Notes under the pieces: model-generated
Told to the model about the DNA's origin: nothing
Databases searched by the model: none
What the model saw: the letters and a program-made list of their open reading frames with translations, nothing else
Translations under genes and position numbers: made by a program
Assembly (NCBI RefSeq): GCF_000934765.1
Contig: NZ_JYNN01000009.1
Location: 1-64,000 of the forward strand
DNA length: 64,000 nt
Source of the DNA: Thiomicrospira microaerophila
GTDB lineage: Bacteria; Pseudomonadota; Gammaproteobacteria; Thiomicrospirales; Thiomicrospiraceae
Reading direction: 5' to 3'
In this document: positions 16,447 through 25,729 of the stretch, piece by piece
Layout: every line of letters starts with the position of its first letter
Numbering within the stretch: position 1 is the first letter of the stretch

Positions 16447-17797
16447 AATTTTAGTAGTCGAAGATGATCCAGATTTGCAAGAGGCGTTGGTTGATATTTT
16501 AACCTTGAATGATTTAGACGTGATGGCGGTGAGTTCGGCTGAAGAGGCGCTGGTGGCATTGGATGATGATATTGCGATGGTCTTTTCGGATATCCGTATG
16601 GATGGGATGGATGGCTATAGTTTAATGACGCGCATTCGTGCCTTGAAGCCTTATTTACCAATTGTGTTGATGACGGCGTATGGCACCATAGAGCAGGCTG
16701 TTGATGCGATGAAGGCGGGTGCGGTCGATTATATGGTGAAGCCTTTTGAGGCGGATGTGCTGGTGCAAAAAGCACGCGCGTATTTTAATCGTGATGCATC
16801 GCTTGAGGATGATTTTGTAGTAGCCGATGCCGCGAGTGTGCAGATTAAGAATATGGCAAATCGGGTGGCAAAAACCACCGCTAATGTGATGATTACCGGC
16901 GAAAGTGGTACGGGTAAGGAGGTGTTGGCACGTTATATTCATCAACAATCTGAACGTAAGGATCAGCCTTTTGTGGCGATTAACTGTGCGGCTATTCCGG
17001 ATAATATGTTAGAGGCGGTGTTGTTTGGTTATGAGAAGGGGGCCTTTACCGGGGCGATGAAAGCGATGCCGGGAAAATTTGAGCAGGCGAATAAGGGCAC
17101 TATTTTTTTGGATGAGATTGGGGAGATGAAGCCTGATTTGCAAGCTAAGTTGCTGCGTGTGTTGCAGGAGCGCGAGGTGGAGCGAATTGGGTCGATGCAG
17201 ACGGTGACCTTGGATATCCGCGTATTAAGTGCATCGAATGTCAATATGAAGCAAGCGATATCGCGTGGCGATTTTCGTGAGGATTTATTTTATCGGTTGA
17301 ATGTGTTTCCGATACATTTGCCTGCGTTGCGCGATCGACCTAAAGATATTGAGCATATTGCCAATAAACTGTTATATCGCCATAGTATTGCGCGTTGTGA
17401 AAAGCCGAGGTTGAGTGATGAGGCATTTGCGTGTTTAAAGTCTTATGCTTGGCCGGGCAATATTCGTGAGCTGGATAATGTGATTCAGCGTGCCTTGGTC
17501 ATGATGACAGGTGAGCAGATTGAGGCCGCGCATATTATGTTTGATGATGGTTTTGCGCATGCTTGGGAGAGGGCGATTGCCGAATCGCCAACGCCCCAGA
17601 TTGAGAAGCAAGAGGCGGTGTTGGTGCCGCCCTCAGAGGCGAATATGGATTTGAAAGCGAGGGAAACGGCGTTGATTTTAGCGGCCTTAAAGAAAAACAA
17701 TGGCCATCGGCAAAAAACGGCTGAAGATTTGAATTTGAGTCCTCGTACGCTTCGGTATAAATTGGCACGTTTGAAAGATCAAGGGGTCGATGTGTAA
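16433..17797 (+). CDS. flrC: Flagellar sigma-54 response regulator FlrC/FleR
   Basis: 454 residues. It has a receiver domain with phospho-acceptor Asp53 (VFSDIRMDG) and acidic pocket E10/D11/D12, a linker, an AAA+ domain with Walker A GESGTGKE, an intact sigma-54 loop GAFTGA, Walker B IFLDEIGE and the REDLFYRLN sensor region, and a Fis-type helix-turn-helix at the C-terminus ([11 protein letters not shown]). It is a full NtrC-family activator and the expected partner of FlrB. Likely targets are the sigma-54 type promoters seen before fliE, fliK and cheA. Start ATG/GTG choice: GTG at 16433 follows GGGAGAGGACC, an excellent ribosome site. Confidence 0.94.
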   Translation: MSVAKILVVEDDPDLQEALVDILTLNDLDVMAVSSAEEALVALDDDIAMVFSDIRMDGMDGYSLMTRIRALKPYLPIVLMTAYGTIEQAVDAMKAGAVDYMVKPFEADVLVQKARAYFNRDASLEDDFVVADAASVQIKNMANRVAKTTANVMITGESGTGKEVLARYIHQQSERKDQPFVAINCAAIPDNMLEAVLFGYEKGAFTGAMKAMPGKFEQANKGTIFLDEIGEMKPDLQAKLLRVLQEREVERIGSMQTVTLDIRVLSASNVNMKQAISRGDFREDLFYRLNVFPIHLPALRDRPKDIEHIANKLLYRHSIARCEKPRLSDEAFACLKSYAWPGNIRELDNVIQRALVMMTGEQIEAAHIMFDDGFAHAWERAIAESPTPQIEKQEAVLVPPSEANMDLKARETALILAALKKNNGHRQKTAEDLNLSPRTLRYKLARLKDQGVDV

Positions 17798-17801
17798 AAG
17801 T

Positions 17802-17816
17802 TGGCATAACCTCTGC
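17802..17816 (+). promoter_or_regulatory. Sigma-54 type promoter before fliE
   Basis: TGGCAT, five bases, CTGC: the invariant GG and GC dinucleotides have the correct 12-base offset (consensus TGGCAC-N5-TTGC). It lies 134 bases before the fliE start and 5 bases after the flrC stop, as expected for a class of genes switched on by FlrC. Confidence 0.72.
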
Positions 17817-17949
17817 TTTAGGCTGGGTGTTCGAGGAGCGAAATGCGCATTTGAGGACGCGAACTTGCGTTTTATGTTTAATCGTTCGTAAATTGTTTTC
17901 TAAAATATGCGATAATAATTTCGCTGAATTTTTATTTGAGTTTATTCTA

Positions 17950-18285
17950 ATGGATAAAATTGATACACAATCGTTAATGCTTCAGATGCGCGCGTTGAGT
18001 GCGCAGGCTCAAAATCAGCCTGTGGCATCGGTCGATGCGGTACAAAACGGTCAGAGCAAAGCGGAAGGCTTTGCGGATCTGATGAAGCAATCCGTTGAGG
18101 CGGTTAATAATCAGCAGCATAAATCACGCGAGCTTAAAGAAGCGTTTGAGCGTGGTGATGAGGGTGCGGATTTAACCGAGGTGATGTTGCAGGCACAAAA
18201 AGCCAGCCTTTCCTTTCAAGCGATGACTCAAGTAAGAAATAAGCTGGTGGAGGCCTATAAGGATGTGATGAATATGCCAATATAA
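17950..18285 (+). CDS. fliE: Flagellar hook-basal body protein FliE
   Basis: 111 residues from the ATG at 17950 ([10 protein letters not shown]). The frame extends upstream but has no better start, and this length is the family norm. The C-terminal half shows the FliE signature ([16 protein letters not shown], then [32 protein letters not shown] abbreviated here to its ends). FliE links the MS ring to the proximal rod and is the first protein passed by the flagellar export gate. It lies 49 bases before fliF and is first in the unit driven by the sigma-54 site at 17802. Confidence 0.93.
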   Translation: MDKIDTQSLMLQMRALSAQAQNQPVASVDAVQNGQSKAEGFADLMKQSVEAVNNQQHKSRELKEAFERGDEGADLTEVMLQAQKASLSFQAMTQVRNKLVEAYKDVMNMPI

Positions 18286-18334
18286 TGCGACGGCATTGTA
18301 TTGGGTGATTTAGTTAATTTTAATTGAGTGTGGT

Positions 18335-20035
18335 ATGGCTGAATCTGCGTCATTAAATAATAAATTAAATACGCGAAGCAACGCCTCAATTGTTTCTACA
18401 CTGGTTGAAAATCTTACCTCCCTTCCTGTTGCACGCCAAATTGGCATTATCATTGGCTTATCTGCCTCGGTCGCGTTGGCGATTGGTATTTTACTCTGGT
18501 CACAATCCACTCAATATACCTTGTTGTTCGGTAGCATGGAAACGGCTGATATGAACGAAGTCGCGCGTTTATTGGATGCGCAGCGGGTTGATTATAAGCT
18601 GGATATGAACAGTGGTTCGGTGATGGTGCCGTCGGATCGGGTGCATGCGTTGCGACTGCAGTTGGCTTCAGAGGGTTATCCTAAACAAGCAGAAACAGGC
18701 TATCAGTTACTTGATCGTGAACAGGGGTTTGGTATTTCGCAGTTTCGTGAGACCACCCAGTATCATCGCGCGCTTGAAGGTGAGTTGGCCAAGTCGGTGT
18801 CTTCGCTGAATCAGGTTGAGTCGGCGCGTGTGATGCTGGGATTGCCCAAACGCTCTGTTTTTGTGCGCAAACAAGAGGCGCCTACGGCGTCGGTGGTGAT
18901 TAAGTTGCGCTCAGGGCGTACGCTCGATGATCAAGCCGTGGCGGCGATTGTGCATCTTGTTGCGGCCAGTATTCCTAATCTTAATCCGCGTGACGTTACG
19001 GTTGTCGATCAGCTGGGTAATCTGCTGTCAAATAATAATCAAACGGCGCAGTTACAAATGAATATGCGCCAACTCGAGTATACGCGAACCGTTGAGGAAA
19101 CCTTGACGAGTCGAGTGGTAAGTTTAATAGCGCCGGTAGTCGGCGGGGCGGGCAAGGTGCGCGCGCAAGTGACCGCTGAAATTGATTTTACACAGCAGGA
19201 GCAAACGCGTGAATTGTTTGAGCCTGATCCATCAGCAGTGCGTTCAGAGCAGGAAATAAGAGAGTTAAATCGTAATCAGGGGCCGATAGGTATTCCGGGC
19301 GCGCTGACCAATCAGCCGCCGCGTGCAGGGTTAGCGCCTGAGGAGGGTTATACCGGGGCACAAGATGACCCTAATCTTAAAAGTATGTCTGAACGTCGGA
19401 CACGTAACTTTGAGATTGATCGAACGATTAGTCATATCAAGGGGTCGGTCGGCAATATTCGTCGTTTATCAGTTGCAGTTGTGTTAGATGATAAAATGAG
19501 TTTAGTGGAAGGGGTGCTTCAACGTCAGGCGTTGAGCGAAGAGGAATTGTTGAGTTTTCGGCGCTTGATTATTGATACGGTGGGCTTGGATGAGGCGCGC
19601 GGCGATACGCTGACGCTGATTAATGCTTCATTTGTTGAGCCGGATGAAGATTTTTTTGAGGCTACGCCCTTTTGGCAGGAACCCTGGTTTTGGGATATCA
19701 TGAAGCAGGTATTGGCGGCGCTGGCTATTTTGATTATTTTCTTCGCGGTTGTGAAGCCGATGTTGCGTGATTTAACCAAAAAAGAAGAGGCTTATCTTGA
19801 GTATCCTGATGATGTAGAAGAGGATGAGGATGAACTTCGCGATGGCGATGAAATTTCTAAAGCCTTAGATAAAATGAATGAAGAGTTGCAAGCACAGGTC
19901 TCTGAAGAGGCGCAGGGGAGTGCTAACTCTGAAGAAGCCGAGTTGTTTGAAAAAGTAAAAGCGCTCGTTCAAAGCGATCCTAAGTTGGCGTCGATGATTA
20001 TTAAGCAGTGGATGCAGGAGGGGGATGATGGCTGA
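18335..20035 (+). CDS. fliF: Flagellar MS-ring protein FliF
   Basis: 566 residues. Membrane segments lie at ~37-57 (IGIIIGLSASVALAIGI) and near 452-473 (VLAALAILIIFFAVV), bracketing the periplasmic ring-building motifs (LASEGYPKQAE, FRETTQYHRALEGELAKS). The acidic C-terminal tail is where FliG binds. FliF forms the inner-membrane MS ring that houses the export gate. Its end overlaps the fliG start by 11 bases. Nothing is unusual. Confidence 0.96.
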   Translation: MAESASLNNKLNTRSNASIVSTLVENLTSLPVARQIGIIIGLSASVALAIGILLWSQSTQYTLLFGSMETADMNEVARLLDAQRVDYKLDMNSGSVMVPSDRVHALRLQLASEGYPKQAETGYQLLDREQGFGISQFRETTQYHRALEGELAKSVSSLNQVESARVMLGLPKRSVFVRKQEAPTASVVIKLRSGRTLDDQAVAAIVHLVAASIPNLNPRDVTVVDQLGNLLSNNNQTAQLQMNMRQLEYTRTVEETLTSRVVSLIAPVVGGAGKVRAQVTAEIDFTQQEQTRELFEPDPSAVRSEQEIRELNRNQGPIGIPGALTNQPPRAGLAPEEGYTGAQDDPNLKSMSERRTRNFEIDRTISHIKGSVGNIRRLSVAVVLDDKMSLVEGVLQRQALSEEELLSFRRLIIDTVGLDEARGDTLTLINASFVEPDEDFFEATPFWQEPWFWDIMKQVLAALAILIIFFAVVKPMLRDLTKKEEAYLEYPDDVEEDEDELRDGDEISKALDKMNEELQAQVSEEAQGSANSEEAELFEKVKALVQSDPKLASMIIKQWMQEGDDG

Positions 20036-21050
20036 AGCATTGCTGGAAGAACTGGGTGATGAACCTAAATTGTCAGGGTACGATAAGGCGGCTATTTTGT
20101 TGATGGCGGTGGGTAAGGATGCGGCCAGCTCTGTATTGAAACACCTTAATCCACGAGAAGTCCAGCAGCTGGGTACGGCGATGACGGGCGTCGATAATGT
20201 TGGGCATCGTGATGTGCGCCATGTTATGAAGTCCTTTTTGAGCTTGGTGGGTGAAGATGCGTTGGGCGTGGATGCGAACGAGTATGCGCAAAGCTTAATG
20301 ACGGATGCACTGGGTGAAGGGGGTGGCTATCTGCTGGATGCGGCGATGCTCGGTGATCAGGTCAAAGGCTTGGAGGCGATGAAGTGGATGCACCCTAATA
20401 CCATTTCTAATATGTTGCGTAATGAGCACCCTCAGGTTGTAGCGATTATTTTGTCTTACTTTGATCCGGATATGGCCGCCGAAATTTTGCGAGGGATTCC
20501 TGGGCGCTTCCAAGCTGAGGTGGTGTATCGTATTGCCACCCTGAGCACGATTCAGCCGCGTGCGTTATTTGATTTGAACAGGGTGTTAGAGGCCGGTACC
20601 AGCGATGGAAAAGGCGGAAAGCTAGCCTCGATTGGTGGCGATAAGCGTGCGGCTGAAATTCTTAACTTTGTCGGCGGTGGATTGGATGTGAAGCTGTTAG
20701 ATGAAATTGCCGTTGAGCATGAGGATGTCAGTAAGGCTATCCAGGAAAAAATGTTTGTGTTTGATGACATTATTGGTATTGATAACCGGGGTATTCAGGC
20801 TATCTTGGCGGATGTGCCCGGCGATATATTGATTTTGGCTATTAAGGGTGCGGATGCGGAGCTCAAGGAGAAGTTTTTGGGCAATATGTCACAGCGCCAG
20901 GCCGATATTATGCGTGATGATTTGGAGTCAGGCGGACCGGTGAAGCTGAGTGATGTAGAGGATGCGCAGCGTCAAGTGATTCAAATTGTGCGTCGTCTTG
21001 CGGATGACGGTAAGGTGATGATGCCGGGTGGCGGTGAGGAATTTGTATAA
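20025..21050 (+). CDS. fliG: Flagellar motor switch protein FliG
   Basis: 341 residues, normal length. The N-terminal FliF-binding domain (SGYDKAAILLMAVG), the middle domain with the EHPQ motif (NEHPQVVAIILSYF) and the C-terminal torque domain with charged helix (KFLGNMSQRQADIMRDDLE) are all visible. FliG is the rotor component that contacts MotA. Two ATGs (20025, 20028) are possible starts, both inside the end of fliF. Confidence 0.96.
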   Translation: MMAEALLEELGDEPKLSGYDKAAILLMAVGKDAASSVLKHLNPREVQQLGTAMTGVDNVGHRDVRHVMKSFLSLVGEDALGVDANEYAQSLMTDALGEGGGYLLDAAMLGDQVKGLEAMKWMHPNTISNMLRNEHPQVVAIILSYFDPDMAAEILRGIPGRFQAEVVYRIATLSTIQPRALFDLNRVLEAGTSDGKGGKLASIGGDKRAAEILNFVGGGLDVKLLDEIAVEHEDVSKAIQEKMFVFDDIIGIDNRGIQAILADVPGDILILAIKGADAELKEKFLGNMSQRQADIMRDDLESGGPVKLSDVEDAQRQVIQIVRRLADDGKVMMPGGGEEFV

Positions 21051-21053
21051 TTT

Positions 21054-21872
21054 ATGTTAAAAAAGCCGGGTGCCTCGACCGATGCTGAACGTCCCGCGAT
21101 TACGAAGGTGTTGTCAGCGGAAAAGGTGAGTGTGCCAGAAATTCATAAATGGCAGTTTCTTGATTTGGAGCAGGATGCCAAAAATCAGTTGGATTCTGTT
21201 AGGGCGGATGTGCTTGAAAAGATTAAGCAGGAAATTCAGCCAAAGTTAGCCCAGCAAACGGCGATTTTAAAGCGAGAAGCTTATGAGGAAGCTAAGCAGC
21301 AGGGTTATGAGGCAGGTTATCAAGCTGGGTTTGAAACAGGTCAGGCTTTAGGTATTGAAAAGGCACAGCAGCAAGCGGCGGAGGCGTTAGCGCCGAAAGT
21401 GGCGAATATGGAGCAGGTGTTGGCGGCTTTGGTGAGGCCGCAAGCCTATATCGAAACACGCGTATTTGAGCAGGTTGCGCAGATTGCTTTAGCCTTGGCA
21501 GAGAAGATCACGGAGCAAGCGATTGCGCTTGATAAAACCAAAGTGTTGCGTTTTATTGAACAGGCCGTGGCATTGCTGCCGGATGATCAAGCTCAGGTTG
21601 ATGTGGAGTTGCATCCGGATGATTTGGAATTTATTCAATATTATCAAGCGCCACCCTCTGCGCACTGGGTGCTGAAAGCCAATCCTCAGCTCCAGCTGGG
21701 TGAGTGTAAGGTTAAAAAACTCAACTCGGTTGTGCATTACCGTTGGCGTGAGCGGCTGGATGCGTTATTGTCTCAAACGGGCCAGTTGGTTGCCGCGCAG
21801 CTCGAACCGGGGGAGACTGAAGATCATGTCGATGAGCCTGTCTTAAATTCAAGCCCATCAACGCCTAGTTAG
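21054..21872 (+). CDS. fliH: Flagellar export ATPase regulator FliH
   Basis: 272 residues. An N-terminal region with a Trp near position 34 is followed by a long helical stretch with repeated small-residue heptads ([16 protein letters not shown], ~85-100), the GxxxG-type pattern typical of FliH, and a C-terminal stator-like domain. FliH binds FliI and FliN and ties the export ATPase to the C ring. Start ATG is 3 bases after fliG; the stop is 1 base before fliI. Confidence 0.9.
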   Translation: MLKKPGASTDAERPAITKVLSAEKVSVPEIHKWQFLDLEQDAKNQLDSVRADVLEKIKQEIQPKLAQQTAILKREAYEEAKQQGYEAGYQAGFETGQALGIEKAQQQAAEALAPKVANMEQVLAALVRPQAYIETRVFEQVAQIALALAEKITEQAIALDKTKVLRFIEQAVALLPDDQAQVDVELHPDDLEFIQYYQAPPSAHWVLKANPQLQLGECKVKKLNSVVHYRWRERLDALLSQTGQLVAAQLEPGETEDHVDEPVLNSSPSTPS

Positions 21873-21873
21873 T

Positions 21874-23217
21874 ATGTCGTTACCAACTTCCTTAAATCAA
21901 TCCCTTGTCGAACGCCTTGAATTTGTACATCAGCACTTACCTACGCCCCCAGGTTTAGTGGTTGAGGGTCGGTTGGTGCGTATGGTGGGGATGACGTTAG
22001 AGGTGGTTGGTACCTATGCCCCGATAGGCGGACGCTGTAAGGTATTGCATCCGGGTGGTGAAGCGGTAATTGCGGAGGTTGTTGGGTTTAATAATGACCG
22101 TTTATTTTTGATGCCGGTAGGCGAAACCCATGGACTAGCACCGAATGCGCGTGTCATACCTTTGAGCGGTGGGGTAAAGATTGACGTTGGCTTTTCGATG
22201 TTGGGGCGGGTGATTGATGGTCGTGGACAACCGTTGGATGGTAAGGGTGGGCTAGTGGCTGACGGGGCGGTGTCATTAGCGGGCACGCGAATCAATCCGT
22301 TACATCGTCAGCCTATTACGAAGCCTTTGGATGTCGGTGTGAAGGCGATTAATGCCTTGCTGACATTGGGTCAGGGCCAGCGTTTGGGGTTAATGGCAGG
22401 CACAGGGGTGGGTAAAAGCGTGTTGCTGGGGATGATGACACGCTATACCAGTGCCGATATTGTGGTGGTGGGGTTGATTGGCGAGCGTGGGCGAGAGGTC
22501 AATGATTTTGTGCGTCATAATTTGGGTGTCGAGGGGTTGAAGCGTGCTGTGGTCGTGGCGACGCCAGCGGATGATCCGCCTCTTATGCGTATGCATGGTG
22601 CGATGTTGGCGACAGCTATTGCTGAATATTTCCGTGATCAAGGCTTGAATGTACTCTTGTTGATGGATTCGCTTACCCGCTTTGCACAAGCTCAGCGCGA
22701 AATCGCATTGGCGATTGGGGAGCCGCCGGCCAGTAAAGGTTACCCGCCTTCTGTCTTTGCTAAGTTGCCGCAGCTGGTTGAGCGTGCAGGTAATGGGCGA
22801 GAGGGCTCGGGTTCGATTACGGCGATTTATACGGTGTTGGCTGAGGGCGATGACCAGTCTGATCCTGTTGTGGATTCAGCGCGTGGTGTATTGGATGGCC
22901 ATATCGTGCTGTCGCGTGCTATTGCCGACTCAGGACGTTATCCGGCGATTGATATTGAATCGTCGATTAGTCGTGTGATGATTGAACTTATTTCTAAGGA
23001 ACAGTATGCAAAGGCGCAGTTGTTTAAAAAACTGTATTCACTGTATCAGCAAAATCAAGATTTGATTAGTGTCGGTGCCTATCGTCGTGGCGCGAATCCA
23101 GAGGTGGATGCCGCGATTGCCAAGCACCCACAGTTGATGGCTTTTTTAAGTCAATCGATTGATGAGCGTTTTGACTTTACGCAAAGCCTGATGGCGTTAA
23201 ATAAAGCGCTGGCTTAG
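21874..23217 (+). CDS. fliI: Flagellum-specific export ATPase FliI
   Basis: 447 residues. It has Walker A GTGVGKS (~170-176), Walker [18 protein letters not shown], and the F1-beta-like core [23 protein letters not shown]. FliI forms a hexameric ATPase under the export gate and unloads substrates from chaperones. The sequence is complete and ordinary. It is tightly coupled to fliH upstream and 18 bases from fliJ downstream. Confidence 0.96.
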   Translation: MSLPTSLNQSLVERLEFVHQHLPTPPGLVVEGRLVRMVGMTLEVVGTYAPIGGRCKVLHPGGEAVIAEVVGFNNDRLFLMPVGETHGLAPNARVIPLSGGVKIDVGFSMLGRVIDGRGQPLDGKGGLVADGAVSLAGTRINPLHRQPITKPLDVGVKAINALLTLGQGQRLGLMAGTGVGKSVLLGMMTRYTSADIVVVGLIGERGREVNDFVRHNLGVEGLKRAVVVATPADDPPLMRMHGAMLATAIAEYFRDQGLNVLLLMDSLTRFAQAQREIALAIGEPPASKGYPPSVFAKLPQLVERAGNGREGSGSITAIYTVLAEGDDQSDPVVDSARGVLDGHIVLSRAIADSGRYPAIDIESSISRVMIELISKEQYAKAQLFKKLYSLYQQNQDLISVGAYRRGANPEVDAAIAKHPQLMAFLSQSIDERFDFTQSLMALNKALA

Positions 23218-23235
23218 CGCGGGGGTGGGGATTAG

Positions 23236-23664
23236 GTGAGCCGTTTAGTGCGTCTGAAACTGTTGGTAGATTTAGCGGAGCAGGAGCTGGATAAGGCCCA
23301 GCTTACACTTAAACAGCTGAGTACAAATCGTGATATGACCGCACAGCAGATTGAGGATTTAAAAAGTTACCGTCAAGATTATATGGCAAGACTCACCGCC
23401 AGTGGCACGATGTTGCCGATTCAATTGAGCACGACACAGGCCTTTATTAATCGCTTGAATCAGGCGATTGAGGGGCAGCAGAAGCAGTTAGAATCACAGC
23501 AGACCCTGTGTGAGCAGGCGCGTGAGCAGTGGTTGGAAAAACGCGTTCGGCTCCAAGCTATGCAGAAATTATATCAGAAGGTGGAAAAGCAGGTGGTGTA
23601 TGCCGAAAATCGTGTAGAGCAAAAAATGCTGGATGATCTTGCGGCACAAAATTTCAGACGTTAA
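23236..23664 (+). CDS. fliJ: Flagellar export protein FliJ
   Basis: 142 residues, almost entirely alpha-helical coiled coil rich in Gln, Lys and Glu, as in FliJ. It starts with GTG at 23236 after a purine-rich GGGGTGGGGATTA site. FliJ is the stalk of the FliHIJ ATPase and recycles export chaperones. It is called mainly from position after fliI, length and coiled-coil character. It is the last gene before a structured 240-base gap. Confidence 0.87.
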   Translation: MSRLVRLKLLVDLAEQELDKAQLTLKQLSTNRDMTAQQIEDLKSYRQDYMARLTASGTMLPIQLSTTQAFINRLNQAIEGQQKQLESQQTLCEQAREQWLEKRVRLQAMQKLYQKVEKQVVYAENRVEQKMLDDLAAQNFRR

Positions 23665-23719
23665 TTGATTAAATATTATCCCGGATATTTTATAAATTCG
23701 CGTGATGATCGCGCAGGAT

Positions 23720-23800
23720 ATTGGTTTCCCAGTGCTTTTTTCGAAGGAGCGCTGTAGTTATTCATACAGCCGACTGAGAAAAAAGTGCTGGGGAATCAAT
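23720..23800. repeat. Large nested inverted repeat in the fliJ-fliK gap
   Basis: Two 23-base arms (23720-23742 and 23778-23800) pair along their whole length as RNA: 19 Watson-Crick positions plus 4 G-U pairs. Inside is a second stem, GCTGTA (23751-23756) with TACAGC (23765-23770). There is no U-tract, so it is not a classical terminator. It may be a palindromic mobile repeat, an mRNA-stabilising end for fliJ, or a regulatory structure. Confidence 0.7.
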
Positions 23801-23846
23801 AGACAAGCGAGGGCGCGTGAACTTTATGAAATGTCTGGGTTATTTT

Positions 23847-23861
23847 AGGCATAACTATTGC
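23847..23861 (+). promoter_or_regulatory. Sigma-54 type promoter before fliK
   Basis: AGGCAT, five bases, TTGC, with the correct GG/GC spacing. It is 45 bases before the fliK start. The sequence GGCATAAC-N-ATTGCTTTA closely resembles the fliE promoter, so the same activator probably serves both. Confidence 0.7.
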
Positions 23862-23905
23862 TTTAGCTTGAATAATAAAGATAACCTCTTATTTTGTGAA
23901 GTGTA

Positions 23906-25720
23906 ATGGACGTATTAACCCAGCAAATCAATAGACCTAAGCATGATGTGGCCTTCATGGGCGAATATTTAACAGGCACGACGGATCTTTCAGCGGAGTC
24001 CTATGCGCTGGTGTTTGCGCATTATGTCGCGAATCAGGGTCATGCGGCTTCTCTCTCCTCTGGTCCCAGCTTGGATGACAAGCAAGCATGGGTTCGAGAA
24101 GGGGGGGGCGATGTCGATTTAGGGGGGGCAACCCCATCGGTTTTGATGCGCGATTCGGTCGCTAGCGATAATCTAGCTGAAACGTTATCGGATTGGTTTT
24201 CATCACAGGGTTTAGCTACCGAGGCGTTTCATTTTTCACCTACGCCACAACCAGGCCTGGTGGCGGCGCAGGGCTTAGAGGCTAAGGTTGATACGCCGTC
24301 GGTGATGGCGGGAAACGATTCCTTTGCGGTGTGGTCGGCGTCTGATTTAGTAAGTGACTTGAACGACAATGCGCTAAATGTACCGTTAATGCCTGCGGTA
24401 GAAGCGAATGAACCGCCGCGATTAACTCCGCCTGTTGTTCCACAACCCGGCCTGGTTACGGCGCAGGGGCTCGATGATGGGGTGGCGCCCTTGTCGGTTG
24501 AAGAAAACGCATCCTCGGCATTAACCTCGCCTGTTATTCCACAACCCGGCCTGGTTACGGCGCAGGGGCTCGATGATGGGGTGGCGCCCTTGTCGGTTGA
24601 AGAAAACGCATCCTCGGCATTAACCTCGCCTGTTATTCCACAACCCGGCCTGGTTACGGCGCAGGGGCTCGATGATGGGGTGGCGCCCTTGCCGGTTGAA
24701 GAAAACGCATCCTCGGCATTAACCTCGCCTGTCGTTCCACAATCTGGCCTGGTTACGGCGCAGGGGCTCGATGATGGAGTGGCGCCCTTGCCGGTTGAAG
24801 AAAACGCATCCTCGGCCTTAACCTCGCCTGTTGTTCCACAACCTGGCCTGGTTGTGGCGCAGGGGTTCGAGGGTGTGTTGAGTTCAGCGGCTTCGGATTC
24901 GCGTTCAGTCGCCTTAAGCCCTGTGTCGGCGGCGATGCTGCCACCGCGCACTGTCCTTGGGCAGGTGGCAGCGACACCGACAGTGAGTGCGGCGGTATCG
25001 GCGGCGGTATCGGCGGCGGTAACCGGTTTACAAAATAGTCAAACCATGGCCGATGGCTTTATCGCACAAGCACTCCAATCGGATGTGCAAAAAACAAGCA
25101 CCGCTTCAGGCATGACGTCCCATTTAGCCATGGTGGCCCAACAGGCGCAGCAACAAGCAACGATCTTGGGCCAGCAAGTGATGCATACACAAGTGAAGAC
25201 ATTGGGTGAGGGCGAGGCTGAAAAAAGCCCTTTGGCCACTGACAGTGCCTTGCTTGTTGATAGCACATTAAAGTCTGGCCGTTCGTCAGTGCCGAGTTTG
25301 GCTTCTGTGCATTATCCATTGAATCATCAGAAATGGAATGAGGCGATGGGCAAGCGTGTGGTGTTTATGGCGAATCATAATATTCAGTTAGCACAAATTA
25401 GTTTAAATCCAGAAAAGTTAGGCCCAATCCAGTTAAAATTGCACATCGATCGTGATCAGATGGTCAGTGTATCAATGAGTGCGCATCACCTTAGCACCCG
25501 GGAAGCACTGGAGGCGGCCATTCCGCGTTTAAAAGAAATGCTTTCTGAAGCGGGGATTGGGTTTGATCATATTGATGTCCAGGAAGACGCGGTATTTGAT
25601 CAGTCACGAGAACAGGCTTTATCAGGCGGAGCCGATGCGCATGCCTCTGAAGAGGTTGAAGGGGATGCGCAGCTTATAACACAAGAACAAAGTAATAATT
25701 TAATTGATTTTTATGCTTAG
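23906..25720 (+). CDS. fliK: Flagellar hook-length control protein FliK with tandem repeats
   Basis: 604 residues. The C-terminal ~110 residues carry the conserved FliK export-switch domain (QISLNPEKLGPIQLKLHIDRDQMVSVSMSA, given as its two ends QISLNPEKLGPI and VSVSMSAHH). The N-terminal ruler part is low-complexity and contains four near-identical 33-residue repeats (residues ~179-310) and a weaker earlier copy near residue 115. FliK measures hook length and flips export specificity through FlhB; ruler length sets hook length, so repeat number could tune it (inference). A 39-base run of GCGGTATCGGCG-type repeats follows at ~24985-25022. Confidence 0.9.
   Translation: MDVLTQQINRPKHDVAFMGEYLTGTTDLSAESYALVFAHYVANQGHAASLSSGPSLDDKQAWVREGGGDVDLGGATPSVLMRDSVASDNLAETLSDWFSSQGLATEAFHFSPTPQPGLVAAQGLEAKVDTPSVMAGNDSFAVWSASDLVSDLNDNALNVPLMPAVEANEPPRLTPPVVPQPGLVTAQGLDDGVAPLSVEENASSALTSPVIPQPGLVTAQGLDDGVAPLSVEENASSALTSPVIPQPGLVTAQGLDDGVAPLPVEENASSALTSPVVPQSGLVTAQGLDDGVAPLPVEENASSALTSPVVPQPGLVVAQGFEGVLSSAASDSRSVALSPVSAAMLPPRTVLGQVAATPTVSAAVSAAVSAAVTGLQNSQTMADGFIAQALQSDVQKTSTASGMTSHLAMVAQQAQQQATILGQQVMHTQVKTLGEGEAEKSPLATDSALLVDSTLKSGRSSVPSLASVHYPLNHQKWNEAMGKRVVFMANHNIQLAQISLNPEKLGPIQLKLHIDRDQMVSVSMSAHHLSTREALEAAIPRLKEMLSEAGIGFDHIDVQEDAVFDQSREQALSGGADAHASEEVEGDAQLITQEQSNNLIDFYA
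24250..24261. repeat. 12-bp iterated palindrome, copy 2
   Basis: Exact ACCAGGCCTGGT in fliK, encoding part of Gln-Pro-Gly-Leu-Val. The later fliK repeat units start with one- or two-base variants of it (for example ACCCGGCCTGGT). Confidence 0.8.
24440..24835 (+). repeat. 99-bp tandem repeat, four units, in fliK
   Basis: The units begin at 24440, 24539, 24638 and 24737, each starting at the codons for Pro-Gln-Pro-Gly-Leu-Val (Ser for the second Pro in the fourth), and are nearly identical at DNA level. A partial unit follows from 24836. Because 99 is a multiple of 3, gain or loss of units keeps the frame. Confidence 0.95.
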
Positions 25721-25729
25721 GAGAGAGAG

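Noticed and set aside
24440-24935. Evenly spaced repeats as a CRISPR array
   Set aside because: Units are contiguous, 99 bases, in frame and coding; no unique spacers or cas genes.
24229-24951. Long open frame (240 codons) on the minus strand across fliK
   Set aside because: It mirrors the low-stop 99-bp repeats; no ribosome site, no recognisable domain, and the + strand is clearly FliK.
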